A model generated the notes under the pieces. The model saw only the letters and a program-made list of their open reading frames with translations, searched no databases and was not told the origin of the DNA. A DNA stretch of 64,000 nt, from contig CAJUTU010000002.1 in assembly GCA_910589385.1 (NCBI GenBank), forward strand, positions 150,016 to 214,015. The letters run 5' to 3'. Positions 26,866 to 35,500 of this stretch are shown piece after piece; the first letter of the stretch is position 1, and each line of letters opens with the position of its first letter. Source of the stretch: an uncultured Lachnospiraceae bacterium (GTDB taxonomy: Bacteria; Bacillota; Clostridia; Lachnospirales; Lachnospiraceae). Both the position numbers and the translations under genes were made by a program.

Positions 26866-27642
26866 ATGTACAATGAAGAGAAGACTGGCGTGATAATGGT
26901 CAGCAGGGCAATGGCGATCTTGAATTATTTATCGACAAAGGGCCGTCCGGTTGGGATTTCAGAAATTGCAAAGGATATGGGACTCCCGAAAGCTACGGTG
27001 TTTCGGATCTTAAACTCGCTGGAGGAGTGGGACGCGGTGGAATGCGAAGAAGACAGAGGCTATCATTTGGGCTGTTTTCTGGTGAAGCTGGGGAAGAGCG
27101 CAAGCTCAGATATTCATCTGATCGACATATGCAGGCCACACATGGAACAGATTGCAAAAGAGATAGAGGAAAATCTTAACCTGGCGATCGAGTATGAAAA
27201 CGCGATGCTTTCAATCTATTCAACGAATATCGCAAGCCTTGTCCTTTCGCCCAAAAGTATCCCCATTTCTCCGTTGTATTGTTCTTCTGTTGGAAAAGCC
27301 GCGCTGGCCTATCTGGGGGAGGAACGCTTCAAAGCCTACTTTAAACGGCAGGATTTACGGAAACGGACGAAGTATACGCTGACAACGCAGGAAGAATTAG
27401 AAACAGAGTGTGAGAAGATAAGGCGGGAAGGGATCGCCTTTGACGACCAGGAATATGAGGAAGGACTGTATTGCATTTCTGTTCCGATCTTGAATGGAGA
27501 AGGCGGGCTGGTAGCAAGTCTAGGCGTTTCCGGAGGCTATTCCCGTATGATCTCAAAGAAAGGGAAGATCATTAAGCTTCTGAAGGAGGCAAAAGAGCAT
27601 ATAGAAATTTACACAGAGAGCATGGATGGCTTTGTTTTATAA
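26866..27642 (+). CDS. IclR-family transcriptional regulator
   Basis: A 258-residue regulator: an N-terminal winged helix-turn-helix (VGISEIAKDMGLPKATVFRILNSL, about residues 29-52) and a C-terminal effector domain with the IclR pattern (SPLYCSSVGKAALAYL, GIAFDDQEYEEGLYCISVPI). It lies between the lyase gene and the catabolic operon, on the same strand, and probably controls both. A palindrome at 27923-27935, just downstream of the operon promoter, resembles IclR-type sites. Confidence 0.9.
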   Translation: MYNEEKTGVIMVSRAMAILNYLSTKGRPVGISEIAKDMGLPKATVFRILNSLEEWDAVECEEDRGYHLGCFLVKLGKSASSDIHLIDICRPHMEQIAKEIEENLNLAIEYENAMLSIYSTNIASLVLSPKSIPISPLYCSSVGKAALAYLGEERFKAYFKRQDLRKRTKYTLTTQEELETECEKIRREGIAFDDQEYEEGLYCISVPILNGEGGLVASLGVSGGYSRMISKKGKIIKLLKEAKEHIEIYTESMDGFVL

Positions 27643-27749
27643 AATGTATCGGAGCGGAGACTGCTGACCCGCGTGGGTATCCCGTAATGCATGTCCCTTC
27701 GGGACGGGTGGACAGCCTCACTGTCCAATAAGGTATAGAAAGAAAAGAG

Positions 27750-27787
27750 GACCTCGGAATTGTATTTACGATTCTGAGGTCTTTTTT
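27750..27787 (+). terminator. rho-independent terminator after the IclR gene
   Basis: GACCTCGGAAT at 27750-27760 pairs with ATTCTGAGGTC at 27771-27781 (one G-T pair), followed by six Ts. Upstream, small GC-rich hairpins (GTCCC-TTCG-GGGAC type near 27690-27705, and GGACAG/CTGTCC near 27710-27726) fill the 3' part of the transcript. Confidence 0.8.
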
Positions 27788-27878
27788 GGCGATTTGACGA
27801 TTTTTGGGATGCGAATGAACATTTTTTTGGTGAAATTTCGTCCTTTTTGACAAAAATACGAAAAGAAATGAATTGATA

Positions 27879-27907
27879 TTGACATTTATACATGTCGAAT
27901 TTATAAT
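27879..27907 (+). promoter_or_regulatory. consensus sigma-A promoter of the catabolic operon
   Basis: Perfect TTGACA at 27879-27884, a 17-base spacer, and perfect TATAAT at 27902-27907. It leads into the eight-gene run from the MFS carrier to the serine dehydratase. So strong a promoter needs a repressor to be off, which fits the operator-like palindrome just downstream. Confidence 0.85.
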
Positions 27908-27922
27908 TATTTTACAAAAACG

Positions 27923-27935
27923 GAAACGGCGTTTC
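27923..27935. promoter_or_regulatory. operator-like palindrome (candidate IclR site)
   Basis: GAAACGGCGTTTC is a 13-base perfect inverted repeat with a three-base centre, starting about 16 bases after the -10 box. The GGAAA...TTTC arms recall the E. coli IclR consensus. Upstream, TTTCGT near 27837 and ACGAAA near 27858 form another symmetric pair flanking the promoter region. Confidence 0.5.
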
Positions 27936-27971
27936 AAAATAATAAAACGATATTTCAAAAAGGAGGAAGTT

Positions 27972-29210
27972 ATGAACTCAAAAATCAGAAAGTATTTGAC
28001 AATTGTGGCGTTAGGAATGGCAGGTGGTTCGATTTATTTTCTGCCATATATTAAATTTGTATTTTACGATGCACAGATTGCGAGTATGGGGATCACGAAT
28101 GTACAGTCCGGACTTTTGATGACAGTGTATACGGTAGTGAATATGATTCTTTACATACCGGGCGGGATTTTAGCGGATAAGCTTTCGGCTAAAAAGTCTC
28201 TCATTTTTTCTCTGGCTGCCACATCATTGCTGGCATATGTTTATGCGTTTACGATGAAAAATTTTGTGGTTTCCATGATCGTGTATCTGGGCTTGTCCTT
28301 GTCAACTGCATTTGTTTTCTGGTCTTCTCTTATGAAAGCAGTCAGAATCGTCGGCACAGAGGAAGAACAGGGCTTTATGTATGGCGTGTATTATGCCTGT
28401 AACGGAATTATGAACGCTTTGACAGGCGCGATCGCACTAAGGTTTTTCAATTCCGCAGGCGGAGATATGGAGGCTGGATTTTTCCGTGCAGTCGTTTCCG
28501 GTGGGTCTGTCACGATCGTTGCAGCAATCTTGCTGGCAGTTTTGATGAAGGAAGGAAATCAGGCTTCAGCGGCAGTGGACTCCGAGGAAGATAAGTTTAA
28601 ATTTGCTGACGTAGGTAAGGTTTTGAAGAACCCGGTCGTATGGGTTGCGTCTTTTGTTATTTTCTGCGGCGACGGAATTTATACAAGCGTATCTTACTTT
28701 AATCCCTATCTGACGGAAGTGATCGGGATCACACCTTCCGACTCCAGCTTGATTTCGGTTTTCCGTCAGGGACTGCTGCTCCTTGCTCCGGTTGGAGGGA
28801 TCCTGGCAGATAAAATATTCAAGTCTACCTGTAAGTGGCTGACCACAGCATTTGGGATCGTAGCGCTGCTGTTTGCGTCTGTTATGTTTATCCCGGCTTC
28901 GATAAACCCGACAGTTGCGAGCGTTTACACCCTGGTTCCAAGCGCGGTGGCGATGATGCTGTATGGTGTGATCTTCTCGGTTATGAGTGAAGCAGGAATC
29001 CCGCGTGCCCTGACAGGAACTGCTATCGGGATTGCATCGATCATCGGATATACGCCGGATTCTCTGTATTCTCTGATTTTCGGAGGGATGCTGGATAAGT
29101 TTGGCGGACAAGGCTATAACTACATTTTTACGTTCCTGATCATTAGCTGTGTGATCGGCGCGGTGCTTGCACAGTTTGTCAGACGGTTGGGATTAAAGGC
29201 AGCGGAATAG
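27972..29210 (+). CDS. MFS transporter
   Basis: A 412-residue carrier of the major facilitator superfamily with about 12 TM segments and the loop 2-3 motif GGILADKLSAKKSL; a second GGILADKIF occurs in the matching place of the C-terminal half. The start at ATG 27972 has AGGAGG seven bases ahead; the frame is open further upstream but crosses the promoter. It is the first gene of the operon, so it likely imports the compound that the operon breaks down or exports an end product. Confidence 0.88.
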   Translation: MNSKIRKYLTIVALGMAGGSIYFLPYIKFVFYDAQIASMGITNVQSGLLMTVYTVVNMILYIPGGILADKLSAKKSLIFSLAATSLLAYVYAFTMKNFVVSMIVYLGLSLSTAFVFWSSLMKAVRIVGTEEEQGFMYGVYYACNGIMNALTGAIALRFFNSAGGDMEAGFFRAVVSGGSVTIVAAILLAVLMKEGNQASAAVDSEEDKFKFADVGKVLKNPVVWVASFVIFCGDGIYTSVSYFNPYLTEVIGITPSDSSLISVFRQGLLLLAPVGGILADKIFKSTCKWLTTAFGIVALLFASVMFIPASINPTVASVYTLVPSAVAMMLYGVIFSVMSEAGIPRALTGTAIGIASIIGYTPDSLYSLIFGGMLDKFGGQGYNYIFTFLIISCVIGAVLAQFVRRLGLKAAE

Positions 29211-29241
29211 AAGGAAGTATCATTGTGAGGACAAGGTTAAT

Positions 29242-29448
29242 ATGAAAGCAAAAGAAAAAGTATATACAGATGTTGCAAGATGTAAGGGGTGCGGTTACTG
29301 TATTCAAGCATGTCCGAAGCAGGCGGTCACGGTATCAGATCATATCAATGAAAATGGATATAATGTGATACAGGTAGATGAAAACAATTGTATAGCGTGC
29401 GGAATCTGTTACAGGGTATGCCCGGATTACGTCTTTGAAATACGATAG
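29242..29448 (+). CDS. 2x4Fe-4S ferredoxin subunit of 2-oxoacid oxidoreductase
   Basis: A 68-residue ferredoxin with two classic sites, CKGCGYCIQACPKQA and CIACGICYRVCPDYV. It corresponds to the delta (KorD/VorD) subunit of ferredoxin-linked 2-oxoacid oxidoreductases and passes electrons from the TPP centre to the ferredoxin pool. It is followed after 11 bases by the alpha-subunit gene. Confidence 0.92.
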   Translation: MKAKEKVYTDVARCKGCGYCIQACPKQAVTVSDHINENGYNVIQVDENNCIACGICYRVCPDYVFEIR

Positions 29449-29459
29449 AGGAGGAGTTT

Positions 29460-30512
29460 ATGTCTAAAGTATTATTAAAAGGAAATGAGGCGCTTGCAGA
29501 AGCGGCATTGGCAGCAGGCTGCCGTTTTTACAGTGGGTATCCGATCACGCCGCAGACAGAAATACTGGAGTATCTTTCCTGGAGGATGGAGGAAGTGGGA
29601 GGTGTTTTTATCCAGGCTGAATCCGAGCTTTCCGGTATCAATATGGTCTTGGGAGCTGCCGCCGCAGGCGCTCGGGCGCTGACATCCTCCTCGGGTCCGG
29701 GGTTCTCTTTAAAGCAGGAAGGGATTTCCTATCTGGTAGCAGCAGACCTTCCGGCAGTGATCGTGGATGTCATGCGGATTGGTACTGGCCTGGGAGATAT
29801 TTCCCAGGGGCAGGGGGATTATTGGCAGTTGACGAGAGGCGGAGGTCATGGTGATTACCGCACGATCGTATTGGCTCCGGCTTCTGTGCAGGAAAATGCA
29901 GATTTCATGTCAGAGGCATTTGAACTGGCGGAAAAATACCGCCATCCGGTGCTGATCGCTTCGGACGCGGCGATCGGCCAGATGATCGAGGCTGTAGAAA
30001 TAGCGGAATTTCAGGAACATAATATCGATAAGTTCGGCTGGACGGTCAAGGGATGCAAAAAAGGCGACGAGCATCGAAAGATACAGAATGTTTATTATAC
30101 GCATCCGGATTATGAAGCTTTTCTGCGCGGCAAATATAAAGAGATCGAAGAGAAGGAGCAGCGCTATGAAATGATTCAGGTGGAGGACGCGGAGGTCGTT
30201 CTTGTGGCCTATGGGATCAGTTCCAGAGTCTGTATGGAAACAGTAGAGATGGCACGGGAAAAAGGGCTGAAAGTAGGGTTGATCCGTCCCATCACTTTAT
30301 GGCCGTTTCCCACAAAGGCGTTTCAAAAGGCGCTCCATGCCAGATTGTTCCTGTCTGTAGAAATCAATATTTTAGGGCAGATGGCAGATGATATCAGGCT
30401 TGCAGTAAAGGGAAAAGTACCGGTGGTACATTATGGCTCCATTTTCGAGATCCCGGAGCCGGAGGATATGATAAAAAAGATAGAAGAATGGCTGAATAAG
30501 GAGGAGGTTTGA
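29460..30512 (+). CDS. 2-oxoacid:ferredoxin oxidoreductase, alpha subunit
   Basis: A 350-residue subunit of the KorA/VorA type: GYPITPQTEILEYLS, the AESELSGINMVLGAAAAGAR stretch and SSSGPGFSLKQEG belong to the pyrimidine-binding TPP domain, followed by the C-terminal domain II (VVLVAYGISSRVCMETVE...KVGLIRPITLWPFP). The enzyme oxidises a 2-oxoacid with CoA to acyl-CoA, CO2 and reduced ferredoxin. Whether the substrate is 2-oxoglutarate, a branched oxoacid, 2-oxobutyrate or an aryl oxoacid cannot be told from the sequence. Confidence 0.92.
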   Translation: MSKVLLKGNEALAEAALAAGCRFYSGYPITPQTEILEYLSWRMEEVGGVFIQAESELSGINMVLGAAAAGARALTSSSGPGFSLKQEGISYLVAADLPAVIVDVMRIGTGLGDISQGQGDYWQLTRGGGHGDYRTIVLAPASVQENADFMSEAFELAEKYRHPVLIASDAAIGQMIEAVEIAEFQEHNIDKFGWTVKGCKKGDEHRKIQNVYYTHPDYEAFLRGKYKEIEEKEQRYEMIQVEDAEVVLVAYGISSRVCMETVEMAREKGLKVGLIRPITLWPFPTKAFQKALHARLFLSVEINILGQMADDIRLAVKGKVPVVHYGSIFEIPEPEDMIKKIEEWLNKEEV

Positions 30513-30513
30513 T

Positions 30514-31236
30514 ATGCAGTTAGTTGCTCCTGAAACAGTAACATTTACAAAGAGCGGATTTTGTCCGGGCTGCGGTCATGGACTGGCAGTCAGATTGATT
30601 GCGGAAACAGTAGAAAAGATGGCTCTGAATGAAAAGCTGATCACAGTAGTAGATGTGGCCTGCGGTTCACTAAATATAAATTCATGGAAATTTGATACCA
30701 TCATGGCGGCACATGGAAGACCCATTCCTACGGCGGTCGGCGTCAAAAAAGTGCGGCCCCAGAACCCGGTGCTTGCATATATAGGAGACGGTGCTGCCTA
30801 CGCGATCGGAATGGCGGAGATGATGCATGTGGGGATCCGAAACGATAATATTATCACAATAGTCATTAACAACAGCTTATTTGGAATGACAGGAGGACAG
30901 TGCGCGCCCACATCCCTGCCGGGGCAGGTTACAACTTCCACTCCGCATGGGAAAAACGCAGAAAAATGGGGGATGCCTTTTCAGATTGAAAAAGCATTTT
31001 CGGGATTGGAGATCGCCTATCTTGCCCGGGGAAGCCTTGCAGATGCAAAGGGAATGAATATCAGCAAAAAATATATAGAAAAAGCTTTTGAAAAGCATAT
31101 GAACGGGGAAGGGTTCTGCCTGGTGGAATTATTGTCCCCATGTCCTACTAACCTGAATATGTCACCGGTGAAATGTGCACAGAGGATTAATGAGGAGATG
31201 CTGAGGTATTTTCCATTAGGCGAATTTAAAATGTAA
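30514..31236 (+). CDS. 2-oxoacid:ferredoxin oxidoreductase, beta subunit
   Basis: A 240-residue TPP-binding subunit of the KorB/VorB type. CPGCGHG near the N-terminus and the diphosphate/Mg site YIGDGAAYAIG followed by ITIVINNSLFGMTGGQ are clear. It starts one base after the alpha stop and has GGAGGAGG ahead. Confidence 0.93.
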   Translation: MQLVAPETVTFTKSGFCPGCGHGLAVRLIAETVEKMALNEKLITVVDVACGSLNINSWKFDTIMAAHGRPIPTAVGVKKVRPQNPVLAYIGDGAAYAIGMAEMMHVGIRNDNIITIVINNSLFGMTGGQCAPTSLPGQVTTSTPHGKNAEKWGMPFQIEKAFSGLEIAYLARGSLADAKGMNISKKYIEKAFEKHMNGEGFCLVELLSPCPTNLNMSPVKCAQRINEEMLRYFPLGEFKM

Positions 31237-31251
31237 GAAAGGGTATGTGCT

Positions 31252-31800
31252 ATGAAGAAGGAAATTATTTGTGCCGGTTTTGGCGGACAGGGAGTACTTA
31301 CAGCAGGAATGATCCTGATCCACGCAGGAATGGGGCAGGATCAAAATGTCTTGTTTTATCCATCCTATGGTTCCGAAATGAGAGGCGGAACGGCAAATTG
31401 TACCGTGAAGGTCAGCGATAAGATGATCGCAAGCCCGGTCTCAAAGCATCCGGATATCCTGCTGGCTTTAAATACACCGGCTGTTGAAAAGTTCGAGCCG
31501 TGTTTAAAAAGTGGCGGAGTGCTCTTAGTGAATTCGTCCATTGTCCCGAAAGAGCAGAAATTCCGGGAGGATATTCATGTGATCAAAATTCCGGCAACGG
31601 ATATTGCGGCAGAGGTGCAGAACCTGAAAGCGGCGAATCTTGTGATGCTGGGGGCTCTGGCTGCGAGGACAGATTTATTTGAAGTCGATTATCTGGAGAA
31701 AGCAATCCTGGAGTTCTTTGAGAAAAAGGGAAAAGGAATTTACAATGAAAAAAATGCGTCCTGTTACCGACAGGGAGTCAGGGCAGCAAAAGGACAGTGA
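31252..31800 (+). CDS. 2-oxoacid:ferredoxin oxidoreductase, gamma subunit
   Basis: A 182-residue subunit of the KorC/VorC type with the family start IICAGFGGQGVLTAGMIL and the conserved YPSYGSEMRGGTANCTVKVSD. It completes a four-gene delta-alpha-beta-gamma enzyme. The next gene starts 12 bases later. Confidence 0.93.
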   Translation: MKKEIICAGFGGQGVLTAGMILIHAGMGQDQNVLFYPSYGSEMRGGTANCTVKVSDKMIASPVSKHPDILLALNTPAVEKFEPCLKSGGVLLVNSSIVPKEQKFREDIHVIKIPATDIAAEVQNLKAANLVMLGALAARTDLFEVDYLEKAILEFFEKKGKGIYNEKNASCYRQGVRAAKGQ

Positions 31801-31812
31801 GGAGGTGATCAG

Positions 31813-33915
31813 ATGGATCTGACGAAGCTGTTGAAGCCCAGAACAATAGCAGTGGTTGGAGCAAGTGAAAAAGAGGGTTTTGGAGGTGATGTGTGCAGGA
31901 ACATTCTTTCTTATATGAAAGAGTCAGATAACGTTTACTTCGTAAATCCCAGACGAGACAAGGTGTTTGGCAGACCGTGTTTTCCGTCGGTTTCCCATGT
32001 GCCGGATATGGTTGACCTGATGATCGTCTGCACCCCGCAGAAGACGGTGATCCCGCTTTTGGAGGAGGGAGCCAAAAAAGGCTGCGGCGGAGCAGTTATC
32101 TTTGCCAGCGGTTATGGAGAGACAGGGACGCCGGAGGGAAAGAAAAACGAAAAGGAGCTTTTGGAAAAAGCAAAAGAGCTGGACATTGCAGTGATGGGAC
32201 CGAACTGTGCTGGGTATGTTAATTATGTGGACAATATACAGGCGTTTGCGTTTATTTCCGAAAAGCGGGAGCGCAAAGGGAATATAGGAGTTGTTTCCCA
32301 AAGCGGACAATTATGTCTATCCATGATGGATTGTCCTTCTATGAGATTTTCCTACAATATTTCGGCTGGAAATGCCAAAGGAGTCCAGATGGAAGATTAT
32401 ATGGAGTTTCTGGCAGAGGATGAAGATACAAAAGTGATCAGCCTTTATATAGAAGGAGTCAAAAATGCGGAAAAATTTGTGGATGTGCTGAATAAGGCTG
32501 CGGCGAAGAAAAAACCGGTCGTTGTATTAAAGGCAGGGAGGAGCAGCAAAGGGCAGGCGATCGCGGCCTCCCATACCGGAAGCCTGTCAGGTTCTGATGC
32601 GGCTTTTGACGCGCTTCTGAAAAAATTCGGAGCCGTCCGGGTGGAAGACCTGGAAGAATTGACCGCAATGTCACTGCTTTTATCAACCATTCCCGGACTG
32701 CCCGGGAAAGCAGATTTTGCTTCTATGAATCTTTCCGGCGGGGAAACTGCGATCTGTGCGGATGTGGGATATTTGAACGGAATTTCTTATCCTGATTTTA
32801 CGGAAGAAACACTGCGCGCTTTAAAAGAATTGCTGCCGGGCTATGCAACGCCGAATAATCCATTGGATATGACGGCAAGCCTGTCGTATGACGCAGATTT
32901 GTATGCAAAGGCGCTGGAAACAGTTATGGATGACCCCAATGTGGGAATGGTGCTGATCGGATATACGCTGTTATATGAGATCGCAGATCCGGCGATCCAC
33001 TATATGTATGAGGGCATTAGAAAAGTAGTCCAGAAAAAAGGCGCACAGTGCAAACCGATTGCCGTGATCCCATTTGCGGAAAATACAAGAAACCCGGAAT
33101 ATCAGCAAAAGCTGTTTGAAATCGGCGTGCCTGTACTCCCGCCGCCGGTATATGCATTTAAGATGTTGAAAAAACTGTCGGAGCTCGTGACGTACGATTA
33201 CGCTGCTGCCAGCCATACGATCGCCCTGCCGGAAAAGAGTGGCGGGAGGACATATGCACTTTCTGAGCATGAGAGTAAGATGGAGTTAAAAGCATTTGGA
33301 GTTTCGATACCGGAAGAGAAAATAGTCACATCGCCTGAAGAGGCAGCGGAAATGGCCCGTGCCGCGCAGGGAGCTTTCGCGATGAAGATAGAGTCTGCTG
33401 ATATCCTGCATAAAAGTGATGTAGGCGGCGTTATGCTGAATGTTTCCGGCGGCAGCGAGGCTTATGAGGCTTACGGCAGGATTTTGGAAAACGTAAGAAA
33501 AAACTGTCCGGATGCCCGTGTAAACGGGGTATTGATGGTTCCTATGCTGAAAGCCGGGACGGAAATGATCCTTGGAGTGAACAACGATCCCCAGTTTGGC
33601 CCGGTCATCATGGTTGGAATGGGCGGAGTATTTGTGGAATTGTTTAAGGATGTAGCTGTATACCCGGCGCCGGTTAATAAAAAAGAAGCGTTGGAGCTGC
33701 TGCGTTCCTTAAAATCCTGGCGGCTGCTCAACGGATACCGGGGGCAAAAGAAATGTGATATCAATGCTTTATGCGAGACGATCGTAAGTGTGAGCAAATT
33801 TGCAGCCGCAAATAAAAATACATTAAAGGAGCTGGATATAAATCCTTTATTTGTCTATCCTGAGGGCGAGGGGGTCGGCGTTGCGGACAGCCTGATCGTA
33901 AAGTATAAGGAATAG
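31813..33915 (+). CDS. acyl-CoA synthetase (ADP-forming), fused alpha-beta
   Basis: A 700-residue enzyme: a CoA-binding Rossmann domain (about residues 1-130, TIAVVGASEKEGFGGDV), succinyl-CoA synthetase alpha-like domains (about 140-460) with the phospho-histidine in AASHTGSLSGSD (His254), and a C-terminal ATP-grasp (about 470-700, MKIESADILHKSDVGGVMLN, GVNNDPQFGPVIMVGMGGVFVE). It turns acyl-CoA, ADP and phosphate into the free acid, CoA and ATP, so here it would harvest energy from the acyl-CoA made by the oxidoreductase encoded just upstream. Confidence 0.92.
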   Translation: MDLTKLLKPRTIAVVGASEKEGFGGDVCRNILSYMKESDNVYFVNPRRDKVFGRPCFPSVSHVPDMVDLMIVCTPQKTVIPLLEEGAKKGCGGAVIFASGYGETGTPEGKKNEKELLEKAKELDIAVMGPNCAGYVNYVDNIQAFAFISEKRERKGNIGVVSQSGQLCLSMMDCPSMRFSYNISAGNAKGVQMEDYMEFLAEDEDTKVISLYIEGVKNAEKFVDVLNKAAAKKKPVVVLKAGRSSKGQAIAASHTGSLSGSDAAFDALLKKFGAVRVEDLEELTAMSLLLSTIPGLPGKADFASMNLSGGETAICADVGYLNGISYPDFTEETLRALKELLPGYATPNNPLDMTASLSYDADLYAKALETVMDDPNVGMVLIGYTLLYEIADPAIHYMYEGIRKVVQKKGAQCKPIAVIPFAENTRNPEYQQKLFEIGVPVLPPPVYAFKMLKKLSELVTYDYAAASHTIALPEKSGGRTYALSEHESKMELKAFGVSIPEEKIVTSPEEAAEMARAAQGAFAMKIESADILHKSDVGGVMLNVSGGSEAYEAYGRILENVRKNCPDARVNGVLMVPMLKAGTEMILGVNNDPQFGPVIMVGMGGVFVELFKDVAVYPAPVNKKEALELLRSLKSWRLLNGYRGQKKCDINALCETIVSVSKFAAANKNTLKELDINPLFVYPEGEGVGVADSLIVKYKE

Positions 33916-33936
33916 CTGTGCTAAAGAGGTTTTCTT

Positions 33937-35466
33937 ATGAGGAAGTTCTGTCAGAAAATAAATTTAAAGATTTTTATACCATCTTGTATCACATTGATGC
34001 TTCTGATTTTTATACTGCTGTTATGGCCCGAAAGGGCACGGAAAGCCGTTATGTATCTGTTTGATATCTGTACGGATTCTTTTGGATGGCTTTATCTTAC
34101 AGCATGTATCATCAGCTTTGCATTTTTAATATGGCTTTCTCTTGGGAGATTCGGCAGTGTAAAACTGGGTGGAAAGGATGAAAAACCGCAGTATTCCGAC
34201 ATTTCCTGGATTGCAATGCTGTTCACCGCGGGGGTCGGCACCAGCATTGTGATATTGGGATTCCTGGAACCGATCTATTATGTGAGCAGCCCACCTTTCC
34301 AGATTGTCCCATTTAGTGAAACCGCATATGAATATGCACATATGTATGGGCAGTTTCATTGGGGATTCAGCGCATGGGCATTTTATAATCCTGCGATCGT
34401 CGCGGTTGCATATATGATGTATGTGAAAAAGAAATCCAGCATACGGCTGAGTTCTGCCTGCGGTATCCTGTTAAATAAGCATACAGACGGCTGGCTGGGG
34501 TACTGTATTGACATCCTTGTTGTTTTCGGCGTTGTGGACTCTATTTCTACCTCATTAGGAATCGGTACTCCGGTTCTGGCCGATGTGATACGAAAGGTAT
34601 TCGGCATTCCAAAAGACTATGAACTGATAGTAAAAATGGTCGTTCTGACCGTCTGGATCCTTATTTTTGGTACAAGCGTTTATCTTGGGCTGGACAAGGG
34701 GATCCAAAGACTGAGCAATATAAATATCGGTATGGCGTTTCTTTTCATGCTGGTTGTGCTGCTGGCAGGCCCGACGGTGGATATCCTAAAAATGGAAGTC
34801 AACAGTGCAGGCTTATATGTCCGGGAATTTTTCAGGATGAGCACGTATATGCAGCCGTTTGGAAGTGGGGAATTTACAAAAAACTGGACCGTATTCTATT
34901 GGGGATGGTGGATTGCCTTTATGCCTATGATGGGCATGTTTATCGGAAAAATCTCGCGTGGGAGAACGATAAAAAATGTTGTATGGGGACAGCTTTTGTG
35001 GGGCACGCTCGGATGTTGTTTTAGCTTTATGATCTTTGGCGGTTATTCTCTCTGGCTCCAGCAAAGCGGACAAGTAGATCTGGCCGCGATCTTAAATGAA
35101 GAGGGGCAGGGGGGAGCGGTCATCGCCATTTTGGAAACACTGCCAATGGCCAGGTTTATGATGCTGTTTTTGTGTATCGTCTGCTTTATTTATCTGGCGA
35201 CCACTATTGATTCCTGCGCTTATGTGCTGGCAGGCGTGACAACAAAGGCGCTGGCTCCGGATCAGGAGCCGGCAAGGTGGAACAGGATTTTCTGGGCGGT
35301 CGTATTTTGCGTGCTGTCCATTGCGCTGATGCTCATCGGAGGGATTGAATCTGTAAAGATCATGTCGGTTGTAACAGGGCTGCCGCTGATATTTGTTCTG
35401 TTTCTTCTGATGTTAGCAGTGAAACGCACGTTGGAACAAGATATACCGAAGGATGAAAAACTTTGA
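33937..35466 (+). CDS. BCCT-family carrier
   Basis: A 509-residue betaine/carnitine/choline-type carrier with 12 TM segments. The Trp-rich TM8 region YWGWWIAFMPMMGMFIGKIS and the following RGRTIKNVVWGQ are typical of BCCT proteins. The usual substrates are quaternary ammonium compounds, but some members carry dimethylsulfoniopropionate or other small zwitterions. Found inside a catabolic operon rather than with osmotic-stress genes, it more likely feeds the pathway. The start of the next gene lies 34 bases past its stop. Confidence 0.9.
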   Translation: MRKFCQKINLKIFIPSCITLMLLIFILLLWPERARKAVMYLFDICTDSFGWLYLTACIISFAFLIWLSLGRFGSVKLGGKDEKPQYSDISWIAMLFTAGVGTSIVILGFLEPIYYVSSPPFQIVPFSETAYEYAHMYGQFHWGFSAWAFYNPAIVAVAYMMYVKKKSSIRLSSACGILLNKHTDGWLGYCIDILVVFGVVDSISTSLGIGTPVLADVIRKVFGIPKDYELIVKMVVLTVWILIFGTSVYLGLDKGIQRLSNINIGMAFLFMLVVLLAGPTVDILKMEVNSAGLYVREFFRMSTYMQPFGSGEFTKNWTVFYWGWWIAFMPMMGMFIGKISRGRTIKNVVWGQLLWGTLGCCFSFMIFGGYSLWLQQSGQVDLAAILNEEGQGGAVIAILETLPMARFMMLFLCIVCFIYLATTIDSCAYVLAGVTTKALAPDQEPARWNRIFWAVVFCVLSIALMLIGGIESVKIMSVVTGLPLIFVLFLLMLAVKRTLEQDIPKDEKL

Positions 35467-35500
35467 TACAGGATATAGAAGAATAAGGAAGGAGGATATT

